Shown: positions 44,338 to 54,012, counted from the stretch's first letter. The stretch: DNA of 64,000 nt from Halobaculum sp. CBA1158 (GCF_021431925.1 NZ_CP090371.1:310001-374000); one strand, 5' to 3'. Numbers and translations: made by a program. The notes: generated from the sequence alone by a model not told the origin.

Positions 44338-45497
44338 GCGCCTTCGAGGACCTGAGCGACGCCGGCGAGGGGTTCGTCTTCTCGGAGAAGCCGATCCCCA
44401 TCGAGTCGGGCGAGGGCGTCCACCTCACCGCCGAGGACGGAACCGAGTACCTCGATTTCGGCGCGAGCTACGCGTGCGCCCCCCTCGGCCACTGCCCGCC
44501 CGCGGTGGTCGACGCGGTGCAGGAGCAGGCTGCCGAGCTGCTGTACGTGCAGGCGTCGTACCCCAACAGCGCTCGCACGGAGCTGTACGAACGCCTCGGC
44601 GCGGTCGCCCCCGGCGACATCTCGAAGGTGTGGCTCTGTAACTCCGGCACGGAGGCGAACGAGGCGGCGATGAAGTTCGCGCGCTCGGCGACCGGGCGCG
44701 AGAAGATCGTCGCCACGAAACGCGGCTTCCACGGCCGGACGCTGGGCGCGCTGGCGATGACGTGGAAGAAGAAGTACCGCGCCCCCTTCGAGCCCGTCGC
44801 CGGCGGCGTCGAGTTCGTCGACTACGGCGACGCGGAGGCGCTGGCGGAGGCCGTCGACGACGAAACCGCAGCCGTGTTCCTCGAACCCGTTCAGGGCGAG
44901 GGCGGGATCAACCCCGCGGGTACCGAGTATCTGCAGTCGGCTCGCGACCTGACCGAGGACGCCGGCGCGGCGCTGGTGTTCGACGAGATCCAGACGGGTA
45001 TGGGCCGCACCGGCGACCTGTGGGCCTGCGAGGGCGCGGGCGTCGTACCCGACGTCCTCACGACGGCGAAGGGCGTCGCCTCCGGCCTCCCGCTGGGCGC
45101 GACGCTGTGTGCCGACTGGATCGCCGACGGCGCGGCCAGCCACGGCTCGACGTTCTCGGGCAACCCGGTCGTCGCCGCCGCGGCCAACGCGACCCTTGAG
45201 GAACTGGTCGCCGAGGACGTGCCCGGCCACGCGGCGACGGTCGGCGACTACCTCACGACCCAGTTGACCCAGGCCGTCGAGGAGCACGACCTGCCCGTGC
45301 GCGAGGTGCGCGGCGAGGGGCTGATGATCGGCATCGAGGTGAAGCGCGGGGCGAACCGGTACCTCCGCGATCTGGCGATGGAGCATCAGATCCTCGCGCT
45401 GCCGGCGGGCCGCTCCGTGGTCCGTCTGCTCCCGCCGCTGGTGATCAACGAGGGCCACGCCCGCGAGGTCGTGGACGCCCTGACCGAGGTGCTGTGA
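44334..45497 (+). CDS. argD: aminotransferase ArgD/LysJ
   Basis: This class III PLP aminotransferase converts the carrier-bound semialdehyde to carrier-bound ornithine. The 387-residue protein carries YLDFGASYACAPLGHCPPAVVDAVQEQ, the cofactor loop CNSGTEANEAAMKFAR (100-115), the aspartate in LVFDEIQTGMGRTG and the PLP lysine in LTTAKGVASGLPLGA (about residue 246). Start ATG 44334 overlaps the argB stop by 4 nt. argE follows 19 bp after the stop. Length and motifs are standard; the LysJ name reflects shared ancestry with the lysine branch. Confidence 0.96.
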   Translation: MSAFEDLSDAGEGFVFSEKPIPIESGEGVHLTAEDGTEYLDFGASYACAPLGHCPPAVVDAVQEQAAELLYVQASYPNSARTELYERLGAVAPGDISKVWLCNSGTEANEAAMKFARSATGREKIVATKRGFHGRTLGALAMTWKKKYRAPFEPVAGGVEFVDYGDAEALAEAVDDETAAVFLEPVQGEGGINPAGTEYLQSARDLTEDAGAALVFDEIQTGMGRTGDLWACEGAGVVPDVLTTAKGVASGLPLGATLCADWIADGAASHGSTFSGNPVVAAAANATLEELVAEDVPGHAATVGDYLTTQLTQAVEEHDLPVREVRGEGLMIGIEVKRGANRYLRDLAMEHQILALPAGRSVVRLLPPLVINEGHAREVVDALTEVL

Positions 45498-45516
45498 ACA
45501 TGGAGGGGATCGAGTG

Positions 45517-46602
45517 ATGGCCGTGCAGAACCCGGTCGACCCGACGGAGGCGCTCGACACCGACGGTCGCAGACTGCTGTACGATCTCGTGTCGACGCCG
45601 TCGGTCTCGGGCGACGAGGCCGAGGCGGCTACCGTCCTCGTGGAGTTCCTCGAGGACCACGGCCGCGAGGCGTACACCGACGAGGTGGGGAACGTCCGCG
45701 CCCCCGGCGACGACTCGCTGCTGCTCACCTCCCACGTCGACACGGTCCCGGGCGACATCCCGGTCGAGATCGCCGACGGCGACGAGGAACTGGACGCCGA
45801 CGGTCCCGTGCTGTGGGGTCGCGGCAGCGTCGACGCCACGGGATCGCTGGCGGCGATGGCCGTCGCGGCCGTCGAGACTGGCGTCTCGTTCGTCGGCGTC
45901 ACGGGCGAGGAGACCGACTCCCGCGGCGCGCGCCACCTCGTCGAGACGCGCGACGCGCCCGAGGCCGTCATCAACGGCGAGCCGTCCGGCTGGGACGCCG
46001 TGACGCTCGGATACCGCGGGCTCATCTCCGGGACGTACGTCGCGACCAGCGAGTCGGGGCACACCTCCCGGCCGGACGCCAACGCCGTCCAGCACGCGAT
46101 GCACTGGTGGCAACGCGTCGAGGACGCGTTCGACTACTACGACTACGGTGCCGTCTTCGAGCAGGTGACGACGAAGCCGGTCGCCGTCGAGGGCGGTCTC
46201 TCCGAGGACGGCCTCTCGATGGAGGCGACGATGGACGTGCAGTTCCGGGTGCCGCCGTCGCTTTCCCCCGAGGACGTTCGCGAGCGCGCCGACGCCGAAC
46301 TCGACGTGGGGACGGTCCATTGGAACGACCCGATCCCGCCCGTGATGGGGAGCCCCAGGGACGCCGTCGCAACCGCGCTCCGGGGCGGTATCCGCCGCGC
46401 GGGCGGCGACCCCCGGCTGCTCCGCAAGACCGGCACCGCGGACGTGAACATCTTCGCCGGCGCGTGGGACGTGCCGATGGCGACGTACGGCCCCGGCGAC
46501 TCCGACCTGGATCACGCGCCCGACGAGCGACTCCCCGTACGGGAGTTCGACCGCGCCGTCGAGGTGCTCACCGACGCCTCGCGACGACTGACCGACGACT
46601 GA
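45517..46602 (+). CDS. argE: carrier-ornithine hydrolase ArgE/LysK
   Basis: A zinc M20-family peptidase that releases ornithine (or lysine) from LysW. The 361-residue protein has the metal ligands in LLLTSHVDTVPGDI (71-84), LWGRGSVDATGSLAAM with Asp ligand, FVGVTGEETDSRGARHL with the catalytic glutamate, and a C-terminal His region. The dimerisation domain covers about 180-290. GGAGGG lies 9 nt before ATG 45517; a GTG at 45514 in the same frame adds one residue. The next gene, argF, uses the product. Confidence 0.93.
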   Translation: MAVQNPVDPTEALDTDGRRLLYDLVSTPSVSGDEAEAATVLVEFLEDHGREAYTDEVGNVRAPGDDSLLLTSHVDTVPGDIPVEIADGDEELDADGPVLWGRGSVDATGSLAAMAVAAVETGVSFVGVTGEETDSRGARHLVETRDAPEAVINGEPSGWDAVTLGYRGLISGTYVATSESGHTSRPDANAVQHAMHWWQRVEDAFDYYDYGAVFEQVTTKPVAVEGGLSEDGLSMEATMDVQFRVPPSLSPEDVRERADAELDVGTVHWNDPIPPVMGSPRDAVATALRGGIRRAGGDPRLLRKTGTADVNIFAGAWDVPMATYGPGDSDLDHAPDERLPVREFDRAVEVLTDASRRLTDD

Positions 46603-46716
46603 TTCACGGCGGACCCGGCGCGCCCACGTCGCCCGCCCCGTTCTGACGCACGTCACCTCACCACCGACTCACCGCACGACACCGACACGACCCGATATCC
46701 ACGACCCCCGATCACG

Positions 46717-47655
46717 ATGAGCACGAACACGACACCGACGACGACCGACGACGAGGCCGACGCGTTCCCGAGCGACTTCCTCGACATCGACGACCTGACC
46801 GCCGAGCAGTTGGCGACGGTGCTGGCGCGGGCCTCCGACCTGAAGGCGGGCAAGGACCTCACGCAGTTGCCCCGGACGACCCTGGCGATGCTGTTCGAGA
46901 AGCCCTCGACCAGGACCCGCGCGAGCTTCGAGACGGGGATGACCCAACTCGGGGGCCACGCGATGTTTCTCGGGCCCGACGCGATCCAGTTGGGTCACGG
47001 CGAACCGCTGAAAGACACCGCCCGCGCGCTCGGCGGCTACGCCGACGCCCTCATGGTTCGGACGTTCGCCCACGAGAACGCGGAGATCCTCGCTGAGTAC
47101 GCCGACGTGCCCGTGATCAACGGCCTCACCGACGACGCCCACCCCTGTCAGACGCTGGCGGACCTGCTCACGATCCACGAGGAGGTGGGCGACCTCTCGG
47201 AGGTGCAGGCGGCGTGGGTCGGCGACGGCAACAACGTCGGTCGCTCGTTCGCCGTCGGGGCCGCCCTCGCGGGCCTCGACCTCACGGTCGCCACGCCCGA
47301 CGGCTACGGCCTCGGCGACGACGTGTACGACCGCTGTGCGGAACTCGGCACCGAACCGACGGCCGTCGACACCCCCGAGGAGGCCGTCGCCGACGCGGAT
47401 GTGGTGTACACCGACGTGTGGGTGAGCATGGGCGAGGAGGAGGAGCGCGCGGAGAAGCTCCCGGCGTTCGAGGGGTATCAGGTGAACGAGGAACTCCTCG
47501 ACGCCACCGACGCCGCGTTCATGCACTGCCTCCCCGCCCACCGCGGCGAGGAAGTGACCGACGCCGTGCTGGAGTCGGAGCGCTCGATCGTGTGGGAGCA
47601 GGCGGAAAATCGGATGCACGCGCAGAAGGGGCTGCTGGTGGAGCTGCTGGAGTAA
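46717..47655 (+). CDS. argF: ornithine carbamoyltransferase
   Basis: ArgF makes citrulline from ornithine and carbamoyl phosphate. The 312-residue protein has FEKPSTRTRASFE (60-72) binding carbamoyl phosphate, the HPCQTLADL motif (142-150), and the late HCLPAHRGEEVTDAVLE with the ornithine-site cysteine. A 15-residue Thr/Asp extension precedes the fold. It starts 114 bp after argE and is the last gene of the arginine cluster; its product is used by ArgG 8 kb upstream. The gene is convergent with the Rad3-like helicase gene, with 22 bp between them. Confidence 0.96.
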   Translation: MSTNTTPTTTDDEADAFPSDFLDIDDLTAEQLATVLARASDLKAGKDLTQLPRTTLAMLFEKPSTRTRASFETGMTQLGGHAMFLGPDAIQLGHGEPLKDTARALGGYADALMVRTFAHENAEILAEYADVPVINGLTDDAHPCQTLADLLTIHEEVGDLSEVQAAWVGDGNNVGRSFAVGAALAGLDLTVATPDGYGLGDDVYDRCAELGTEPTAVDTPEEAVADADVVYTDVWVSMGEEEERAEKLPAFEGYQVNEELLDATDAAFMHCLPAHRGEEVTDAVLESERSIVWEQAENRMHAQKGLLVELLE

Positions 47656-47677
47656 CGGACGCGAGCGGTCGGAGCAG

Positions 47678-49888
47678 TCACGGCTCCGGCGGCTCCCCGT
47701 CGTAGGCCGCGTGGTCGCTGAAGAAGTTCAGCATCGCGAACTTCAGCTTCTCCGGGCCGATGTCGATCAGCTCCTCGCGCTCCTCGGGCGGGAACGCGTC
47801 GCGCACGGAGTACTTCCCCATGTCGGCGGTGGTGTACCGCTTGTCCAGCAGCGCGCGCACGCCGAAGTCGGTCGGCGAGCGTATCACCCGGCCGAGCGCC
47901 TGCCGGGTCTTTCGGACCGTCGGGATCTCGACGGCGTACTCCCAGCCGGCGTCTCGGGATCGCTCGGCGAACGCGCGGTCGTAGGCGTCCTGCACCGCCT
48001 CCATGCGCTCGGAGAGGTGGGGGTACGGCACGCCGACGACCGCCACGGTCCGGGCGGCGTCGCCGTCGAAGCTCACCCCCTCAGCGAGCGTTCCCCACAG
48101 GGAGGTGAACAGTGCGGCGTCATCGTTCTCCACGAGTCGCCGGCGCAACTGCTCGGTGTCGGGGTCGGAGCCGTCGAGCAGCAACTCTCCGAGGGTCGGA
48201 TCGCCCGAGAGGAGTTCGTGGTAGCGCTCGGCCTCGGCGTACGACGGGAAAAAGAGGAGGCTGTTGCCGGGCGTGAACCGGACCACGTCCGAGAGGGTCG
48301 CGGCGATCGTCTCCTGCGTGCCGGGGTCGTCGCGCTCGGAGGCAAACAGCGCGGGGGTCGCCACCGAGAACGTCCGGCGGTTCTCCTCGGGGTACGCCAG
48401 CCCGAACGCGAGCGTCACCGGGTCGTCCAGGCCGAGCACGTCCGCGGTCACGTCGAACGGCCGGAGCGTCGCGGACATGAGCACGCTCGCGTACACCTCC
48501 TCGAACAGGTCCTCGGTGACCTCGCGCGGGATGCAGGTGTACAGCTCCGCGCGGCCGTACACCTCGCCGGTGCCGGCGTCGCGGCGGACCGAGACCACGG
48601 GGTGTTGCCCGAGCTCGCCGCCGCCGTCCATCCACGCCGAGACGAACGCCGCCGCCTGGAGGGTCTGACACTCCCTGCGGCTCGTCGTCTCGCCGTCGCG
48701 GTACGCCTCCTCGTACTCCTCGTCGAGGCGCGTGCCCAGTTGGAGCGCGAGGTCGCACTCCGCGCGGATCCCGCCGCCCTCGTAGCGCTCGAGGAACGCG
48801 AGCGTGAGGTCGTCGCGGCGGTCCTCGTTCGCGATCGACAGGTCCCCCCAGCTCTCGTCCACCCGCTCGCGCGCGCCGAACTCCAGCTTCTCCTCGCAGG
48901 TCGCCCGCAGCGCCTCGGTGAACGCCCGGAGGACGTTCTCCGCGGGCTCGGCGCGGGAGTCGTCCGTTTCCTCCAGTTCGTCGAGGGCGGCGTCGAGGGT
49001 GTTCTCCGTGAGCGTCTTCGAGGCGTGGTCGCGGGCGGCGTCCTCGACGTTGTGCGCCTCGTCGAACACCGTGATCACGTCCTCCGGGTCGCGGTCGAGC
49101 CATCGGAAGAACTGCTCTCTGATCTGTGGGTCGAGCAGGTGGTGGTAGTTGCACACCACCAGTTCCACGTCCTCCATTCCCTCCTTCAGCAGCTCGTAGC
49201 CGCAGAAGCCGCGTTGCCCGGCGTACTCGTACACCTCCTCGGGAGTGCGAACGTCGGCGAACAGCCACGAGAAGAACTCGCCGGTGTCGGCGGTGAGGTT
49301 GCTGTAGTAGTAGTCGCAGGTGTTGCTCGCCTCCTCGTCGATCTCCTCGTCGAGGCGCTCCAACTCCTCCTGGACGGCCTGCCGAGCCTCGGCGGCGCGT
49401 TCGGCGTCGCCTCCGCCGGAGGCGGACCCGGAGCCCTCCCCGGTCCCCTCCTCGCGCATCTCGTCGGTGAGGTCGTCGAGCCGCCGCTCCAACTGTTGTC
49501 TGTCCTCCTCGTCCTCGACGACCGATCGGGTGGTGTCCCGGAGCGTCTGGCACTCCTGGTAGTCGACGTCGATGTGGCACATCGACGCCTTCCCCTTGAA
49601 CACGGTCGCACGGATGGGCTCGGTCTCGTTGATCGCGCGGGCGTCCTCGACGAACTGCCGCATCTGCTGGTGGACGTTCGTCGTGATGACGACGGTGCGG
49701 TCGTGCTCGCGGGCGTGCTGGAGCGCCGGCACGAGCGCCGAGAGCGTCTTGCCCGTACCGGGCGCGCCCTCGAACAGCACGTCCTGCCCGCGCTCGAGCG
49801 AGTTAGACACCCGGTCCATCGCCTCCTCCTGGTTCGGATACGGCTCGTCGTACGGGAAGAAGCGCAGGTGGCCGTCCGTCGTCGACAC
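47678..49888 (-). CDS. XPD/Rad3-family DNA helicase
   Basis: A 736-residue superfamily 2 5'-3' DNA helicase related to XPD, Rad3 and DinG. Walker A is GAPGTGKT (41-48), the DEAH box is FDEAHNVED (about 269-277), and motif VI is ALGRVIRSPTDFGVRAL. The Fe-S cluster cysteines appear to be C104, C113, C191 and C229 (SMCHID, QECQT, NTCDYY, GFCGYEL). Between C113 and C191 lies a long acidic Gly/Ser/Glu insert (130-185), more than usual. It may serve nucleotide excision repair or R-loop resolution. ArgF converges on it; the ATG at 49888 stands alone. Confidence 0.92.
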   Translation of the reverse strand: MSTTDGHLRFFPYDEPYPNQEEAMDRVSNSLERGQDVLFEGAPGTGKTLSALVPALQHAREHDRTVVITTNVHQQMRQFVEDARAINETEPIRATVFKGKASMCHIDVDYQECQTLRDTTRSVVEDEEDRQQLERRLDDLTDEMREEGTGEGSGSASGGGDAERAAEARQAVQEELERLDEEIDEEASNTCDYYYSNLTADTGEFFSWLFADVRTPEEVYEYAGQRGFCGYELLKEGMEDVELVVCNYHHLLDPQIREQFFRWLDRDPEDVITVFDEAHNVEDAARDHASKTLTENTLDAALDELEETDDSRAEPAENVLRAFTEALRATCEEKLEFGARERVDESWGDLSIANEDRRDDLTLAFLERYEGGGIRAECDLALQLGTRLDEEYEEAYRDGETTSRRECQTLQAAAFVSAWMDGGGELGQHPVVSVRRDAGTGEVYGRAELYTCIPREVTEDLFEEVYASVLMSATLRPFDVTADVLGLDDPVTLAFGLAYPEENRRTFSVATPALFASERDDPGTQETIAATLSDVVRFTPGNSLLFFPSYAEAERYHELLSGDPTLGELLLDGSDPDTEQLRRRLVENDDAALFTSLWGTLAEGVSFDGDAARTVAVVGVPYPHLSERMEAVQDAYDRAFAERSRDAGWEYAVEIPTVRKTRQALGRVIRSPTDFGVRALLDKRYTTADMGKYSVRDAFPPEEREELIDIGPEKLKFAMLNFFSDHAAYDGEPPEP

Positions 49889-50061
49889 ACCCCGTCTTTC
49901 GCCTCATCGGCTTTGAACCTACGGGTGACGCGGCACGTGGGCGCACGGCGATCGAACTTCGAGTCCCCGACACCGCCCACCGAACGTCGGCGGTCGGGTG
50001 CACGCCACGGATGTACCGTGCACGTACGACTATCTCTCGAGCGCGTGAACGTCCTCTCGGT

Positions 50062-50535
50062 ATGGCGACACAAGCACCCACGGCTACGACGGCGACTGAC
50101 GAGACCGACCCGGTGAACGGCGGATGGCGCGGCGGCGTCGCGGCGGGCGCGCTCGCTGGCATCGCGATGGGCGCGGTGTTCTCGCTGTTCGCGCCCGCGG
50201 CGCTCGAGGTCGCGATCCCCTCGCTGTACGGTCTCTCGGGGGGAATCGCCGGCTGGATCGTCCACGTGAGCCACGCCGCGGTCCTCGGCGTGGCGTTCGT
50301 CGCGATCGCGAACGCGCTCGAGATAACCGATCCGAACCGGTCGACGCTGCTCGGCGTCGGATACGGCATCGCGCTCTGGGTGGTCCTCGCGGCGGTGGTG
50401 ATGCCGGCGTGGCTCGCGGCGGTCGGGTCGCCCGCGACCCCGCCGCTCCCGAACGTCGACACGCTCAGCCTCGCGGCCCACGTCCTGTACGGGGCGGTGC
50501 TCGGCGCGGCACTCCCGTCGTTGCGCGCGCTGTGA
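50062..50535 (+). CDS. small haloarchaeal membrane protein (DUF6789-like)
   Basis: A 157-residue protein with about four transmembrane helices: near residues 22-45 (GGVAAGALAGIAMGAVFSLF), 56-80 (GGIAGWIVHVSHAAVLGVAF), 93-118 and 130-155. The N-terminal 20 residues are Thr/Ala-rich. The first helix resembles proteins of the DUF6789 kind, seen in haloarchaea and uncharacterised. A TATA-like ACGACTATCTC block lies 25-35 nt upstream. It is divergent from the Rad3-like helicase. I give no function beyond integral membrane protein. Confidence 0.78.
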   Translation: MATQAPTATTATDETDPVNGGWRGGVAAGALAGIAMGAVFSLFAPAALEVAIPSLYGLSGGIAGWIVHVSHAAVLGVAFVAIANALEITDPNRSTLLGVGYGIALWVVLAAVVMPAWLAAVGSPATPPLPNVDTLSLAAHVLYGAVLGAALPSLRAL

Positions 50536-50589
50536 CCCCGACGCGACGACGCCGCTGACTTTTTCGCCGTTCGTATCCACCCGTCGGAC

Positions 50590-51345
50590 ATGAGCGAACG
50601 CGCGTCCGACGACACCGACGACGACTCGGGCTTCGACAAGGAGGCCGAGCGCGAGAAGCTTCGCGAGAAGTTCGCCCGCGACGAACGGAAACGCGAGTCC
50701 ACCCGGCGGATGAGTGAACTCCTCCTCAAGGGGGCGACGATGACGAACGACCACTGCGACGCCTGCGGGTCGCCAATCTTCCGGCAGAACGGCCAGGAGT
50801 TCTGCCCCGAGTGCGACATGGGCGACGGCTCCGCGGACGCGACGACGACCGACGCCGGAGCCGAGCGGGCGAAGGGAGCCGAACGGCCTGCGGACGCCGC
50901 CGAACGGCCTGCGGACGCCGCCAGCGACGTGCAGTCGCCCGGCACCGCCGGATCGGGACCGGACGGGGCGACGAGCGCGAGGCAGGACACCGCCGCGGAG
51001 CCGGACACCGCCTCGGAACCGGACGCCGGACGCCCGAACGCGACGCCCGACTCCGACGGGCTCGGCGACGACACCCCGACCCGCCGCGCGGGTCGGAGCG
51101 ACGCCGGAGCGACGCCGGAGCGACGCGACGGCTCGTCACCGACGCGGTCCGGCCGCTCCGCTACTCCCTCCGCCACGTCCTCCGGGGACGCCGCCGGCGA
51201 CCTCGCGGCCGGTCGGGACGCGCTCGCGACGGCGCTGCGCCGGCACGCCGAGGCGGCGGCCGACGAGACGGACCCGCGGACCGCCGCCGACCACCTGGCG
51301 GCCGCCCGCGAGGCGGCCGAGGCGCTGGCGGCGCTGCGTCGCTGA
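50590..51345 (+). CDS. SSSCA1 (autoantigen p27)-type zinc-ribbon protein
   Basis: A 251-residue protein with a charged N-terminal helix (EREKLREKFARDERKRESTRRMSELLLKGATM) followed by a zinc ribbon with C56, C59, C72 and C75 (HCDACGSPIF ... FCPECDMGD). This pairing is the Sjogren's syndrome/scleroderma autoantigen 1 domain, common in archaea and of unknown role. Residues 80-205 are low-complexity Ala/Asp/Pro/Thr, probably disordered, with a 21-bp tandem duplication (50881-50922) giving two ERPADAA units. A C-terminal Ala-rich helix ends the protein. The stop codon lies inside a 34-bp tandem repeat. Confidence 0.87.
   Translation: MSERASDDTDDDSGFDKEAEREKLREKFARDERKRESTRRMSELLLKGATMTNDHCDACGSPIFRQNGQEFCPECDMGDGSADATTTDAGAERAKGAERPADAAERPADAASDVQSPGTAGSGPDGATSARQDTAAEPDTASEPDAGRPNATPDSDGLGDDTPTRRAGRSDAGATPERRDGSSPTRSGRSATPSATSSGDAAGDLAAGRDALATALRRHAEAAADETDPRTAADHLAAAREAAEALAALRR
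50881..50922 (+). repeat. 21-bp in-frame tandem duplication
   Basis: Two perfect 21-bp copies encode ERPADAA twice in the disordered linker of the SSSCA1-type protein. The frame is unchanged. It looks like replication slippage in a tolerant region. Confidence 0.8.
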
Positions 51346-51449
51346 CGGTGCCGGGCCGCTGACGGTGCTGCGTCGCTGACGGTGCCGGGCCGCTGACGGT
51401 GCTGCGTCGCTGACGGTGCCGGGCCGCTGACGGTGCTGCGTCGCTGACG
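51333..51449 (+). repeat. 34-bp tandem repeat covering the stop of the SSSCA1-type gene
   Basis: Three perfect 34-bp units begin at 51333, 51367 and 51401, and a 15-bp partial unit follows at 51435. The first unit contains the last codons and TGA of the upstream gene. Units contain CGTC-GCT-GACG, able to form a small hairpin around the stop codon position, but no T-run. The array lies in the gap before the convergent hef gene. Identity of the copies suggests recent expansion. Confidence 0.88.
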
Positions 51450-51495
51450 CGGTACGCCTCCGGAAGCCGGTCCGTCGCCGACCTCGATGGGTCAA

Positions 51496-54012
51496 CTACT
51501 CCGGGTAGTCGCTCCCGACGACCTCGCGGATCCGGTCGGCGGTCACCTGTCCGACGCCGGACACCTCCAGCAGGTCCTCCTCGCGGGCGGTCATCACGGC
51601 TTCGACGGTGCCGAAGTGCTCCAGCAGCGCCCGCGAGGTCACGGGGCCGATGTCGGCGATCGACGAGACGACGTACTCCTGCTGCTCCGCCAGCGTCTTC
51701 GCCCCCTTCTCGCCGTGGGCCGACACCTCGCGGTCGTTCGTCTCCTGCTCGCGCCGGGCGATCACCTCCAGCAGATCGGCGGTGTCGGCCTCGTCCTCGG
51801 TTCGGAGGACGCTCGCGTCGAAGTCGATCGCCAGCGACGACAGCGCGCCCCGAACCGCGTTCGGGTGAACGTTGCGCTCGCCGTAGAGGTCCTCGCCCTC
51901 GATGATCACGACGGGGCGGGCGTACGCTCGGGCCGTGTCGCGTATCTGCTCGAACATCGACCGGTCGCCGCCGACGAGCGTGTCGAGGAAGTCCGCGACC
52001 GACTTGCGCTCGACGGCGACGCGGTCCGAGAGCACGTAGTCGCCCACCTCCAGCGTCTCCAGTCGGGTCGTGATCCCCTCCCGGGTGGAGAGGTCGCGCG
52101 CGATGGTCGACTCCAACTCGCGCTGGTCGATGACGACCTCCGTGCCCTCGGCGTCGGTGCCGGCGGTCGCGACGACGCCATCGTCGGTCGACTCCCCGTC
52201 ACTAGCTGCGTCGCCGTCGGTCGAATCGCCGCCGTCGCCGGGGGCGTCGCCGTCGCGGTCGCCGTCGCCGTCGTCGTCCGGGTCGCCGCGGGGGTCGAAG
52301 TCGGTCAGTCCCGGTTGCGACTCCGTCGACCCGGTCGCGGTCGTCGATCCGCCGTCGTCGTCGCCCCCGCTGTCGGGGGCAGCGTCGCCGCCGGTCTCGG
52401 TTCCGTCGCCGTCGCCCTCGAACGCCTCCAGTCCGGCCTGCCCGCCGTCGTCGAGTTCGTCGCCGATCTCGTCGGCGACGCCCTTCAGCGTCCGAAGCTC
52501 CTCTTCCATCTCCTTCTCGCGCCGGCGCGAGATCCAGAAGAACGCCTCGTCGCGCGTGTCGTTGGCGAGCAGGACGACCACTTCTCCCTCGGCCTGGCGA
52601 CCGGTTCGGCCCTTCCGCTGGATCGAGCGGATCGCCGTGGGAACCGGCTCGAAGAAGAGCACGAGGTCGACCTCCGGCACGTCCAGCCCCTCCTCGGCGA
52701 CGCTGGTGGAGACGAGCACCTCGAACTCGCCGGCCCGGAAGGCGTCGAGCGTCTCCTGCTGTTGTTTCTGGGTCATGCCGTCGGAGCCCTCCTTGTCGCC
52801 TTGCCCGACGAACCGTCGGGTGTCGAACGACGCCGAGAGGAACTCCGTGAGCGCCTCCGCGGTGTCGCGCGACTCGGTGAACACGATGACGCGCTCGCCG
52901 CCGCCGATGCCGAGCGTCTGCGCGAGCAGCACTCTGGTCCGGCGGAACTTCGGGTGGAGGTCGTCGAAGTTCTCGGCCTTGTGCATCGCCTCTCTCACCT
53001 TCGGCTCGGCGACCATCCGCTGGCTCGCCTTCGACGCGCCCGACGACCGCGCGGCGTTGCGCTGGCGCTCGAAGTACCGCCGCAGCGCCTCGACGCTCTG
53101 GGTCTCGACGAGTTCGACCGCGCGCCGGAGCTTCATCACCTCCGCGTGGACGGACATCCCTGTGTACGCGTCGGAGTCGCCGCCGTCCATCATGCGCTGG
53201 AGTTCCCCGCGCATCCTGTTGAGGTCCTTCTGGGAGACGTCCGGCTGAGTCGTGTTCGTGACGCCCAACTCCTTCAGGCTCTCCAGCCTGTCCGTGATCA
53301 CCTCGTTGAGCGCGTCGCGGATCTCGATGATCGGCTCGGGGAGGTCGATCCGCTCCCACTGTACGTCGGTGTCGTGAGTGTACTCGCCCACGTCGGCGTC
53401 GTCCTCGGTCATCACCTCCACCCGGTCGATGCCGAGGTTCTCACAGACGGTCGTGATCTCCTCGCGGTCGCCGCCGGGGGAGGCGGACATCCCCGTCACG
53501 AGGGGATCGGCGGCGTCGGCGTGGTAGCGCTCGGCGATGTACACGTACGCGTAGTCGCCGGTCGCCCGGTGGCACTCGTCGAACGTCAGGTGCGTCACCT
53601 CGGCCAGCGAGATGCGATTGCCGACGAGGTCGTTCTCGACGACCTGCGGCGTCGCGATGACGATGCTGGCGCTGTCCCACAGCTCCGCGCGGTCGTCGGG
53701 TCGCACCTCGCCGGTGAACACGACGATCTCCTCGTCGGCGACGTCCAGCGCCTCGCGGTAGAAGTCGGCGTGCTGCTGCACCAGCGGCTTCGTCGGCGCG
53801 AGAAACAGCGCCGTCCCGCCGGTCTCGTACAGCCGGTGGGCCGTCACCAACAGCGAGACGGTCGTCTTCCCGAGGCCGGTCGGCAGACACACGAGCGTGT
53901 GGCCCCCGCGGGCGGTCGCCGCCAGATCGGTCTGGTAGCGACGGTCTTCGATGAACCCCTCGACGAGCAGGGGATGGTCGACGTACTCGGTCTCTGCGGC
54001 GGCCTCGGCCAT
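51496..54012 (-). CDS. hef: Hef-type helicase/nuclease for stalled replication forks
   Basis: Hef processes stalled or branched replication forks and is related to human FANCM (helicase) and XPF (nuclease). The 838-residue product has the helicase half with PTGLGKTT (44-51), the DECH box in TFDECHRATGDYAY, and QRKGRTGRQAEG (motif VI). A long acidic insert separates the halves (about 505-620). The nuclease half has TEVVIDQREL and VERKSVADFLDTL (667-679), the ERKxxxD active site. Tandem helix-hairpin-helix motifs finish it (IADIGPVTSRALLEHFG, VSGVGQVTADRI). All catalytic parts are intact. Confidence 0.96.
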   Translation of the reverse strand: MAEAAAETEYVDHPLLVEGFIEDRRYQTDLAATARGGHTLVCLPTGLGKTTVSLLVTAHRLYETGGTALFLAPTKPLVQQHADFYREALDVADEEIVVFTGEVRPDDRAELWDSASIVIATPQVVENDLVGNRISLAEVTHLTFDECHRATGDYAYVYIAERYHADAADPLVTGMSASPGGDREEITTVCENLGIDRVEVMTEDDADVGEYTHDTDVQWERIDLPEPIIEIRDALNEVITDRLESLKELGVTNTTQPDVSQKDLNRMRGELQRMMDGGDSDAYTGMSVHAEVMKLRRAVELVETQSVEALRRYFERQRNAARSSGASKASQRMVAEPKVREAMHKAENFDDLHPKFRRTRVLLAQTLGIGGGERVIVFTESRDTAEALTEFLSASFDTRRFVGQGDKEGSDGMTQKQQQETLDAFRAGEFEVLVSTSVAEEGLDVPEVDLVLFFEPVPTAIRSIQRKGRTGRQAEGEVVVLLANDTRDEAFFWISRRREKEMEEELRTLKGVADEIGDELDDGGQAGLEAFEGDGDGTETGGDAAPDSGGDDDGGSTTATGSTESQPGLTDFDPRGDPDDDGDGDRDGDAPGDGGDSTDGDAASDGESTDDGVVATAGTDAEGTEVVIDQRELESTIARDLSTREGITTRLETLEVGDYVLSDRVAVERKSVADFLDTLVGGDRSMFEQIRDTARAYARPVVIIEGEDLYGERNVHPNAVRGALSSLAIDFDASVLRTEDEADTADLLEVIARREQETNDREVSAHGEKGAKTLAEQQEYVVSSIADIGPVTSRALLEHFGTVEAVMTAREEDLLEVSGVGQVTADRIREVVGSDYPE

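Noticed and set aside
43089-46082. 997-codon open frame opposite argC-argE
   Set aside because: Shadow frame rich in Ser/Arg/Pro, lying over four certain genes.
51333-51449. CRISPR array
   Set aside because: Units are head-to-tail without unique spacers and no cas genes are present; it is a simple tandem repeat.
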